Shown in pieces: positions 56,349 to 64,000 of a stretch of 64,000 nt of DNA (position 1 is its first letter; every line of letters starts with the position of its first letter). The translations under genes and the position numbers were made by a program. This DNA is from Mauremys mutica (Eukaryota > Chordata > Testudines > Geoemydidae), in the NCBI RefSeq assembly GCF_020497125.1, contig NC_059094.1, positions 5,497,733-5,561,732 of the forward strand, in the 5' to 3' direction. The notes below the pieces were generated by a model. That model was not told the DNA's origin and did no database searches. It was given only the letters and a program-made list of their open reading frames with translations.

Positions 56349-57352
56349 ATGAAGCTGATCGGATGTGGAAGCTGCGGGATGTACATTATCCTGGAGCACA
56401 TACCTGAAAAGAGCTTCATATGTATGAGGTGCCACCTAATAGAGTGGATAGAAGATCCAAGGTTTGGAGATGCAGGTGGAAACTATGGTTGAGGTTTGAA
56501 GGGAATTTGAGCATATGGATGGGGAGAAGGAGAGAGGAGGCTGAAGGGAAAAGTCAAGACTCACAGATGCAAGCTGGACTGGAGAACTCTGAGGGGAGGC
56601 TGCTGGGTGAGGAAAGAGGCCAGTGGAAGTATGTGATTATGAGAACCAGGCCGAGGACAAGACCGGCTAGTGAAGGGGAAATAAAGCTCAGGAACAGGTT
56701 TGCTGAGTTGGATAATGAAGAAGGGGCACAACAGGCAGTAACTGAAGGTGGGAGGAAGAAGAGAAGAGCAGCTAGTCCAAAAGAAGAGGGGAAGAGTCAA
56801 TGGAGACAGAGTTCAGAGTCCCAGGAGGACAGAGGATGACTTGCAGAAGATTGCAAGGGAGAACAAAAGACAAGAGGACTTGCAGCCAGAAAGAACAGTA
56901 GGAGGGCAGGAGAATTGCACCAATACCAGTAAGAGGCAGGTCTATGTGACTGGTGACTCCCTACGAAGAAGAACAGACAGGCCTGTCACCAGAGCTGATC
57001 CGGAGAACAGAAGGGTGTGCTGTCTGCCAGGGGCTAAGATACGGGATGTGGACCTGAGGCTGAAGAGGATCCTAATGGGATTCTCGCTAGATTCTCACTG
57101 GAACACATCAAGGGAGACTCTGCCAGGCTGGGGAAGATGCTTAAAGGAATGGAGGCTCAGGTGATCTTGGGTGGGATTCTACCTGCCCCTAGAGATGGAG
57201 AACAAAGGCGAGACAAGATTATGATGACCAACAGATGGTTCAGGCAGTGGTGGTACAAGGAGGGCTTTGGGATGTTTGACCTCTGGGAGGCATTCATGGA
57301 CAGACGACTGTTCTCACAGGATGGACTCCACCTGTGTGGGAAGGTTAAATAG
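56349..57352 (+). pseudogene. CR1 ORF1: zinc-finger plus esterase-like region (broken)
   Basis: Near the start, 'CGSCGMYIILEHIPEKS' followed by 'FICMRC' gives a CxxC...CxxC zinc-finger-like motif, known from CR1 ORF1 proteins. A charged middle follows (56420-56839, 'RPRTRPASEGEIKLRNRFA'). Then an SGNH-esterase-like part shows 'YVTGDSLRR' (56943-56969, the serine motif), 'VCCLPGAKIRDVD' and 'MFDLWEAFMDRRLFSQDGLH' near 57270-57330. The parts lie in different frames and stops separate them. The role of the esterase in CR1 mobility is not settled. Confidence 0.85.
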
Positions 57353-57659
57353 ACTTCTGGGACAACTGATTAAAAGAGCTTTAAACTAGAAACTCAAGGG
57401 AGACAGTTGGGAAATGCTCACGTAGTCTCCACGCGTGATTTTAACATTGACTGAGAAGAAAATGAAGAAAGAGAGAATACAGCAATGGAGAAAGGAAGAG
57501 CAGTGGGTAGGAGAATGGACATTAAGAGGAAAGATAGTGCCAATATCAGTGACGCTAACAGTCAGGTAGGTGATACTGGCAGTAGAATGACTGTACCCAG
57601 TTGGGCGAGGAATCTGGGCGAATCTGAGCAGAAACAACTAAAGATATTTTTACACCACT

Positions 57660-58544
57660 GCAAGTAGCCTGCGTAACAAAATGGAAGAACTAGAACTACT
57701 GGTACAGGAAGTGAAGCCAGATATTAGAGGGATAACAGAAACATGGTGGAATACTAGTCATGACTCGAGCACAGGTATTGAAGGGTATGTGCTGTTCAGA
57801 AAAGACAGAAATAAAGGTAAAGGTGGTGCAGTAGCATTGTATATTAATCACGAGGCTGTACAGAAATTAGAAGTGATGGAATGGGTAAAACAGAGTGTGT
57901 TTGGGTGAAAATCACTTTCTGGAAGATAGCTTCCAGAGGTTCCCCTGGGACAGTGTTTGGGGTATGCTATGGACCCCTGGATCCAATTAGGACAGGGGTT
58001 CTCAAACTGGGGATTGGGACCCCCCAGGGGGTCGCAAGGTTATTACCTGGGAGGTCGCAAGCTGTCAGCCTCCACCCCAAACCCCGCTTTGCCTCCAGCA
58101 TTTATAATGGTGTTAAATATATTTTTAAAAAGTGTTTTTAATTTATGGGGGGGGTCACACACTCAGAGGCTCGATGTGTGAACGGGGTCACCAGTACAAA
58201 AGTTTGAGAACCACTGAATTAGGATATGAATAGAGACCTCTTTAATGTTTTTAATGAAATAAATACTACTGGGAATTGTGTGATTATAAGAGACTTTACC
58301 TTCCCAGAGATAGACTGGAGGAGAAGTGCTACTAAGGGCCCAGATTTTCCTGGATGTGATAGCAGACAGATTTCTTCACCAAACAGTAGCTGAACCAGCA
58401 AGAGGTGATGCCATTTTAGATTTGGAATTGGTGAGTAGTGAGGACCTCATAGAAGAACTGGCTGCAGGGGACAACCTTGGGTCCAGTGATCATGAGCTAA
58501 TTCAGTTTAAACTAAATGGAAGGATAAAACAAAACTGGATCTAA
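57660..58544 (+). pseudogene. CR1 ORF2 endonuclease region, split by a MITE
   Basis: Residues 'MEELELLVQEVKPDIRGITE' begin the AP-endonuclease domain (57681), with the catalytic-type Glu in 'ITETWWN'. 'GGAVALYI' follows at about 57820-57845. The hAT MITE at 57993-58216 then interrupts it, and the domain resumes with 'FPEIDWRR' near 58302 and 'GSSDHELIQF' near 58473-58508. In this family the endonuclease nicks target DNA to prime reverse transcription. Confidence 0.88.
57993..58216. mobile_element. hAT-type MITE, 224 bp, with perfect target-site duplication
   Basis: The flanks 'aattagga' at 57985-57992 and 58217-58224 are identical. The ends 'caggggttctcaaact' and 'agtttgagaaccactg' are inverted with one mismatch. 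The interior has 'gtcgcaaggttattacctgg' and 'tgtttttaatttatgggggg'. No coding content. It lies within the CR1 endonuclease, so it is younger than that CR1. Confidence 0.96.
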
Positions 58545-58744
58545 AACTAGAGTCCTTGATTTCAAAAGGGCAAACTTTAAAAAAAATAAGGGAAGTAGTT
58601 GCAGCAGTGACTGGACTGAAGAACAAGGATCTGGATGTGAAGGAGGCCTGAAATTACTTTAAGTCAACGTTGCAGAAAATATCTGAAGCCTGCACCCCAA
58701 ACAAGAGGAAAAAATTCGTAGAGAAGGGTTGAAGACCAAAGTGG

Positions 58745-59645
58745 ATGAGCAAACTTCTCAGAGAGGTTATTAAGAGAAAGCAGAAAGCCTACAAGGAATG
58801 GAAGATGGGAAGTATGAACAAGGAAAGCTACTCCTTAGAGGTCAGAAAATGTAGGGAGCAAGTGAGACCTGCCAAAAACGAAGCAGAGTTGGGCCTTGCA
58901 AAGGACATTAAAACCAATAGAAAAAGGTTCTATAGCCACATAAATAAAAAGAAAACAAGAAAAGACAAAGTGGGACTGCTCAGCACTGAGGATGGGGTGG
59001 AGATTAAAGAAAATCTAGGCCTGGCCCAACATCTAAACAGATACTTTGCCTCAGTTTTTAACAAGGATAATTGGGAGATTATGGATAGTGGCAGGGTGAC
59101 TAATGCCAACAGGATATGAAAATAGAAATTACCACATCTGAGATAGAAGTCAAACTCAAACAATTTAAAGGAACTAAATCAGGGGACCCAGATAATCTCC
59201 ATCCAAGAATATTAAAGGAACTGACACAAGAAATTGCAAACCCAATAGCAAGCATTTTTAATGAATCTGTAAATTTGGGAGTCATATCCTATGACTGGAG
59301 AATTGCTAATATTGCACCTATTTTTAATAAAGGGGGGAAAGGGATCCAGGAAACTACAGGCCTGTTAGTTTGCCTCAATTGTATTTGGGATAAAATATAA
59401 CATGGTTTTACAAAAGGTAGATCATTTGAGAAGATAACTGATTTTTTAGACATAGGAAATGCAGTAGATCTAATCGTCATTTGATACAGCTCCACATGGG
59501 AAATTATTAGTTAAACTGGAGAAGATGGGGATTGATATGAGAACTGAAAGGTGGATAAGGAACTGATTAAAGGGGCGACACAACAGGACAAACTGAAAGG
59601 TGAACTGTCAGGCTGCAGCGAGGTTACTAATAGAATTCCTCAGGG
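58745..59645 (+). pseudogene. CR1 ORF2 linker and RT N-terminal part (broken)
   Basis: The linker is basic ('KRKQKAYKEWKMGSMNKESY'). 'HLNRYFASVFNKDN' near 59026-59070 precedes the RT, and 'DNLHPRILKELTQEIANPI' (59191-59250) is the first RT block. The 'YRPVSLTS' block at about 59350 is shifted out of frame. The sequence ends at about 59645, before the catalytic box. Confidence 0.85.
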
Positions 59646-59650
59646 GTCAG

Positions 59651-60735
59651 TATGGAGATTGGCTCTTGGACTAGGGAACGGGCTTCCACAGGATGCTCCA
59701 TCACTGGGACATGGGGACAGTGCCTGAAAATGTGCTGCAGGCAGCAATCCTGCTTTGCCCTGCCCCGGGAAAGAGAGGAGCTAATAGGTTGTTTCCACCT
59801 CTGATTTCTAGGAGCCTGAGCATCCAGACTTTGGGATAGTTCTCTCTGGAAATTCCAGAGCCACCTCGCATTGGGCATTGGTATTTGAGTTCCTGTGTCT
59901 CAACCCAAGGGTATGTCTACACTACCCGCCGGATCGGCGGGTAGTGATTGATCTATCGGGGATCAATGTATCGTGTCTCATCTAGATGCAATAAATCAAT
60001 CCCCGAACGCGTTCCCCGTCGACTCCGGAACTCCACCGTGGCGAGAGGCGGAAGCGGAGTCGACGGGGGAGCGGCGGCCATCGATCCCGCGCCGCGAGGA
60101 CGCGAAGTACATCAATCTAAGACAACCTAAGATACGTCGACTTCAGCTGAAGTTGCGTATCTTAGATTGATCCCTCCCCCCAGTGTACACCAGGCCCCAG
60201 TCTCACGTGATAACCTGCTGGGAAACAGGTCCAACCCAGTAACGTCACTGGGACACCGCCCACAGACCAGGTCCCTTAGGGGGGAGGGGGAGCATTGTCG
60301 GTGTCCAGAGAGATAGATGAAAAATCGGGGAGGGAGAGATACAAACATTTCTCAGCATTTTCCCAGATTTTAAAAAATTGAAATTTGAAATGTTATTGAA
60401 ATGTTGAAATTTGAAACATTTTGACCAGGTCTAGAGCTGGTACGAAAAACAAACAAAACATGGGGAGGGGGGATTGCCCCTTTTATTGAGGGGGGATTTG
60501 TAAATTCCTAATAAATAACAATTCATCTCCTGGGCCTGGGCTGGAATTTAGCCTCCTGGAGTTTCCTCCAGGGGATTCTCCAGGCAGGGGCACAGAGCCA
60601 GGCTAGGAGCTCAGACACCGCACTCCCGGCTACCAGCACAGCCGAGTGAGGGAAAAGGCGGCATGACCAGGCTTCCCCGCCCCCGGGTGCCATATTGTCC
60701 CTTTGGGGCTTTTGTCAGCCTGGACAAATTAAAGC
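59651..60735 (+). repeat. Composite repeat, copy B (inverted relative to copy A)
   Basis: This is the inverted partner of 26781-27835. The module order on the plus strand is a CR1-like 3'-end fragment ('ggaacgggcttccacagga', 'ccacctctgatttctagga'), about 70 bases of spacer, the MITE at 59909-60198, and then 540 bases of unidentified sequence ending 'gcctggacaaattaaagc'. Both outer breakpoints are sharp. Copy B keeps about 45 bases that copy A lacks. It adjoins the truncated CR1 on the left and a Penelope-like remnant on the right. Confidence 0.88.
59909..60198 (+). mobile_element. Hairpin-rich MITE in copy B
   Basis: Ends 'gggtatgtctacactaccc' and 'agtgtacaccaggcccc' are imperfect inverted repeats. 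Internal hairpins include 'actacccgcc' with 'ggcgggtagt' (59921-59945) and 'gacttcagctgaagttg' (60138-60154). The CpG-rich block 60006-60110 is part of the element and not a promoter. Confidence 0.8.
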
Positions 60736-60760
60736 AATATTACCATAGTCACTCTAACCT

Positions 60761-60985
60761 AGGAACCAATCCATGCAACAAACCTTGATGCCAACTCTGC
60801 CCACATATTTACATCCCTGATTGAATTAATCTCGTTATGTCTAGACTGATTCTGGCCTGCATATTTATACCTGCCTCTGGAAATTTCCACCACATGCGTC
60901 TGACGAAGTGGGTATTCACCTATGAAAGCTTATGCTCCAATACTTCTGTTAGTCTATAAGATGCCACGGGACTTTGTCGCTTTTC
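60761..60985 (+). mobile_element. Internally deleted Penelope-like element remnant
   Basis: Bases 60761-60813 ('ccatgcaacaaaccttgatg', 'ccaactctgcccacatattt') correspond to the stretch before the GIY-YIG region of turtle Penelope-like elements as I know them. The sequence then jumps to the 3' part: 'gaattaatctcgttatg', 'tttatacctgcctctgg' and 'gttagtctataagatgcc'. The endonuclease itself is deleted. The assignment rests on recognition of the 3' block, which carries the hammerhead-like fold at 60900-60937, a feature reported for Penelope-like elements. Confidence 0.6.
60900..60937 (+). ncRNA. Hammerhead-ribozyme-like motif
   Basis: 'CTGACGA' (60900-60906) fits the core CUGANGA. A stem of 'gtgggt' (60908-60913) and 'acctat' (60918-60923) with loop 'attc' follows; all six pairs form, two of them G-U. 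Then comes 'GAAA' (60924-60927). A very short third stem, 'agc' and 'gct' with loop 'ttat' (60927-60936), is followed by C60937 at the expected cleavage position. Against it: one extra A (60907) sits between core and stem II, and stem I is not evident. It is probably an inactive or variant copy. Confidence 0.45.
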
Positions 60986-60986
60986 A

Positions 60987-61466
60987 CCATTATACAAGGC
61001 ACTGGTGAGACCTCATCCAGGATACCGTGTGCAGGTCTGGGCTTCCATGTTTAAGAGAGATGGAACCGGTGCAGAGAAGGGCTACTAGGATGGAGGAGGG
61101 CTCTGAATTACTATAGAGAATTCTTTCCCAGGTGTTTAGCCAGTGGGTCTTGTCCACATGCTCAAGGTCTAACTGATCACTATATTTGGGGTCAGGAAGG
61201 AATTTCCCCGGGTCAGATTGGCTGAGACCCTGGGCATTTTTCGCTTTCCTCTGCAGCATGGGGCACGGGTCACTTGCAGGTTTAAACTAGTGTAAATGGT
61301 GGATTCTCTGTAACCTGAAGTTTTTAAATCATGATTTGAGGACTTCAGTAACTCAGCCAGAGATCTGAGGTCTCTTACAGGAGTGGGTGGGTGAGGTTCA
61401 GTGGCCTGCAATGTGCAGGTGGTCAGACTAGATGATTATGATGGTCCTGTCCTTAAAGTCTATGAG
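60987..61466 (+). mobile_element. CR1 LINE, 3' part with internal deletion
   Basis: It starts at 'caaggcactggtgagacctc', reads to 'cagagaagggctactagga', then jumps to the 3' UTR ('gagaattctttcccaggtg', 'gaatttccccgggtcag') and ends 'atgatggtcctgtccttaa'. The subfamily is that of the minus-strand copy at 25432-26525, which retains the missing middle. Confidence 0.85.
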
Positions 61467-61504
61467 TAAGTGGAGCTGGAATGTAATGGGTCTGGGTGCC
61501 TTCA

Positions 61505-61600
61505 CTGACTTGGGATTCAGCGCTGGCAATGGGGTGGGCCTGATGACCTCATAGGGGTTTTCCATCTCTCATGTCAATGATTCCATGATTGGACGAGACA
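61505..61600 (+). mobile_element. CR1 3'-end fragment
   Basis: 'gggcctgatgacctcatag' and 'tcaatgattccatgattgg' have the order of a CR1 tail with terminal octamer-like repeats. Upstream parts are lost. Confidence 0.5.
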
Positions 61601-63180
61601 AGAGGCATTAAAGAGGTGTCTGAGAGAAAAACCTTTTCCATTACAGTGACCCAAAACACTAGCTGCAGCAGGGGAAAGGCTGCCAAGATTCTCCAGCCTG
61701 AAGACCTTCATAAAACCCGCCTGCTAAACAGCTGATATTCCACTTGCTTCAATGTATAAAGCTGGGGGAAAAAGACAACAAAGGAAGCAAATGCATTCAA
61801 ATGGGGACCTTTGGTTTCAGGACCATAGGCTCCTACCCGGTAAGCTACAGGAACTCTCCTAGGGAGTAGAGGAAACAAGAGCTGGCTGGAAAAATGTCAT
61901 CAAAACGAAATGCTGATGAAATTGGGGGAGGGGAAATCATTTTTCCCTCCATTTGCCTACCAGCTCTAGAAAAACCTACCCGTGGAGAGCAGCTCCATTG
62001 TATGCCTGCAGAGGGCAGTGGTGCCCACAGGTACAAGCCCGTCAATCACAGCGACATCGTTATTATTTATGATCATACACATGCGTTTCTGTGGCACCAG
62101 TTCCTGTAGTATCCAGGCTCTCGGGTGCCACCTGTTTCCTAGAGCACATGCCCAGCCTCTGAGCGGAGCCTCAGGGGCTCTCAGACATTATTCAGTCCAA
62201 CTCTTGGGCACAGAGAATACTCTTCAGATAGTCCCACCCACAGCAGTATGAGCTCAATGGGGTTTAGACCCAAGTCCTTCAACCCCATTTCACTCCAGGC
62301 CTTCCTTTGTAGCAGCTCCACTACCACCAACACAATAGGTTCCCCAAAACCTTCTCAAATGCCGCTTTCTCCTTCTCCCTCATGAAAACAAGCCAACCCT
62401 CTCCCGTCTCCCTAACCCTCCCACAACTGCACTCCAACCTGGCCCCTATCTCCACAACAGATCCCATCCTGCTGCTGCCCTCCAGGTTCCACAGCTACAG
62501 TCAGCCCCAATCCCTTGCTAATTCTGTCCATCAACCTTGTGTTCCCGGGCAGTTTATCTCCCCTGCTGGTTCTTAGATGGCTCAATGGTGGAGGTATATG
62601 TTGCACCAGGAGCATGTGCTAGCGAGCAGTTAGAATGTCCACCATCAGGGAGCACTAGACAAGAGTTCTGCTCCACCTCCATCCCTTCCCAGAACCTGGA
62701 TTAGTATCACCTCTCTTGTCCCTGCTGCAGAAGAGCCATTTCCCAGGCGTAAGGGGTCATTCATGAGCAACAGCTATATCCTCTTCCATTAGGGTGCAGT
62801 GTTGCACATCAACACAATCTCCACTGAGAGATCTAGGTAATGGCTGGGCAGCATGATGGAGGGTGATAAGGATGAACTGAGCAGTGTTCTGTAGAAATGA
62901 CTAGAGAATGCAGTCTTCTCTGGGGGTTGCTTGAAGTCTGGAGCAGGGATATAATTCTGTACGACACTGTGTAGACCAGTTCCGAAATTAGTATATAAAA
63001 TAACCCCCTTTCTTTAAATTCTGCAGGCCTTTTCCAGAAAGGAGCTCCTGAAGGACTCTGCTTGCTGCTCCTTGGGTAGCATTTCCCCTGCAGGACTAGA
63101 TTTAGCTCTGCTAAGGTTTAACCTGAGGGGATGCTATGGTCACACCAACTTTCAGAAGAGCTCAGTTCACAGTTAGGCTC
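61601..63180. other. Unassigned non-coding DNA
   Basis: No gene or repeat family is recognised. Pyrimidine-rich stretches at 62280-62560 open short frames without domains. Confidence 0.4.
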
Positions 63181-63189
63181 CTAATAAGG

Positions 63190-63315
63190 GGTCAGAGTCT
63201 CGGAAGACCTCAACATGTTGGGTGCTCAGAACTTAAGAAAATCTGGCGGTGGGAGCTGCTGGGTGCTGAGCAAACTGAACAAAAGGCACTAAATGTGTTT
63301 GAGAATCCAGCCCCC
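63190..63315. repeat. Palindromic MITE relic
   Basis: 'gttgggtgctcagaactt', 'aagaaaatctggcggtggg' and 'gctgctgggtgctgagca' then 'tgagaatccagcccc' follow the mirrored design of the family at 16801 and 53017. Confidence 0.45.
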
Positions 63316-63877
63316 TGCAAATTCAAAATGAGACAGGAAGCAGCATCCCATCTGGCTACACCTTTGGGGTCCCAATCTCAATGGCAGGTCTTCTAGCTTC
63401 TAGCACCTGCTCCATTTAGCAGCACTTTGGGGAGAAAACATATTTCCCACTATAGAAATGGGCAGAGGTCAAGAAGAAGTCACTCCAGGGCAAAGTGAAG
63501 AGGGTCTCAAGCAGCAGCATTCTGGCTCAGTGGTTAGGGTTTTACCTGTTGCAGTGGTTATGATATCTTTGCCCCATATAAAGGAGCAGGTGGTAAAAAT
63601 GGTATGGCACACGTTAGAATAGCTGGTGAGATCTGACACTGTGACAGCCAGAAGAGTATAAAGTGATCTAGCACCTTCCATCCCAAATGATCCGAAAGCA
63701 CTTTACAAGCATGAGTCACGTCCCCCACCACTGAAAGGCAGCCAGCTCTGGAGTGAAACATGACAGCTATGTAAAAATCCACAACAGGGGTTAATATCCT
63801 ACTATTACAGAAACTGCCATGCCATTCAGAATGGCCACATGCGGTGAGAGCACCTCCAGCACCACACTGCAACAATA
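63316..63877. other. Unassigned non-coding DNA
   Basis: No gene is recognised. Bases 63650-63720 ('cttccatcccaaatgatcc' and 'aaagcactttacaagcatg') may be another very old repeat tail. Confidence 0.35.
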
Positions 63878-64000
63878 CCATAGAATATCAGGGTTGGAAG
63901 GGACCTCAGGAGGTATCTAGTCCAAGCACCTGCTCAAAGCAGGACCAATCCCCAACTAAATCATCCCAGCCAGAGCTTTGTCAAGCCTGACCTTAAAAAC
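63878..64000 (-). mobile_element. CR1 LINE 3' end, minus strand, running out of the window
   Basis: 'catagaatatcagggttgg' is the complement of the CR1 terminal octamer region. 'ctgctcaaagcaggaccaa' and 'catcccagccagagctttg' follow in the order of the 5131-type subfamily. The element continues beyond 64000. Confidence 0.92.

Larger units (their letters stand above)
55960..59650 (+). mobile_element. CR1 LINE retaining its 5' UTR and ORF1, truncated in the RT
   Basis: The order is 5' UTR (55960-56340), ORF1 (56349-57352), ORF2 endonuclease (57660-58544, split by a hAT MITE) and RT (58745-59645), where the sequence stops at the 'PQGSV' region and the composite repeat begins. Most CR1 copies are 5'-truncated, so a copy with a 5' end is uncommon. 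The 5' UTR carries a 44-base direct repeat and a TATA-like box. The endonuclease keeps the catalytic-type 'GSSDHEL' near 58480. Frameshifts and stops in every domain make it inactive. Confidence 0.92.

Noticed and set aside
60006..60110. CpG-rich regulatory island
   Set aside because: It is part of the MITE and recurs inverted at 27430-27530.

Overview
The window looks like non-coding nuclear DNA of a reptile, most likely a turtle. The reasons are: many CR1 LINEs of several ages; a tRNA-headed SINE with a CR1-like 3' tail (the chelonian Cry I type); a Ty3/Gypsy relic; a Penelope-like relic; several solo LTRs; and many short hAT-type and palindromic MITEs, on top of old MIR-like SINEs. I recognised no host exon, no functional tRNA, rRNA or snRNA gene, no CRISPR array and no prokaryotic signal. 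The open reading frames are pieces of decayed transposons, frames of tandem repeats, or antisense shadows. This is best read as intergenic or intronic DNA.

Layout. 1-9.7 kb: old MIR and CR1 relics. 9.8-11.8 kb: a MITE split by a 1.19-kb solo LTR, then a second solo LTR on the minus strand. 12.3-13.1 kb: a GC-rich 25/37-bp minisatellite. 13.2-20.5 kb: SINE, MIR and palindromic MITE relics. 20.6-22.7 kb: a CR1 containing a MITE. 23.0-23.6 kb: two foldback MITEs. 24.3-26.5 kb: minus-strand LINE relics, one RTE-like and one CR1. 26.8-27.8 kb: a composite repeat whose inverted copy lies at 59.65-60.74 kb. 32.6-36.6 kb: a long CR1 with ORF1 esterase, endonuclease and RT regions, holding a SINE and a solo LTR. 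36.6-43.1 kb: a decayed Ty3/Gypsy gag-pol interrupted by two hAT-type elements, a MITE and a CR1; the larger hAT element itself holds a gypsy-like solo LTR. 43.1-55 kb: sparse repeats, a Z-prone CA tract, hAT MITEs and a minus-strand solo LTR. 55.9-59.65 kb: a CR1 that keeps its 5' end, with a hAT MITE in the endonuclease. 60.7-61.5 kb: a Penelope-like remnant with a hammerhead-like fold, then CR1. 63.9 kb to the end: a minus-strand CR1 running out of the window.

No gene pathway is present. What can be read is the order of events. Target-site duplications (TSDs) give a relative insertion history at several places: hAT into gypsy with an LTR into that hAT, LTR into MITE, LTR into CR1, hAT into CR1. 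The SINE tail resembles CR1, which fits mobilisation of the SINE by CR1 machinery. All element names come from recognising motifs by eye. Family-level names need a RepeatMasker/Dfam comparison, which I could not run.
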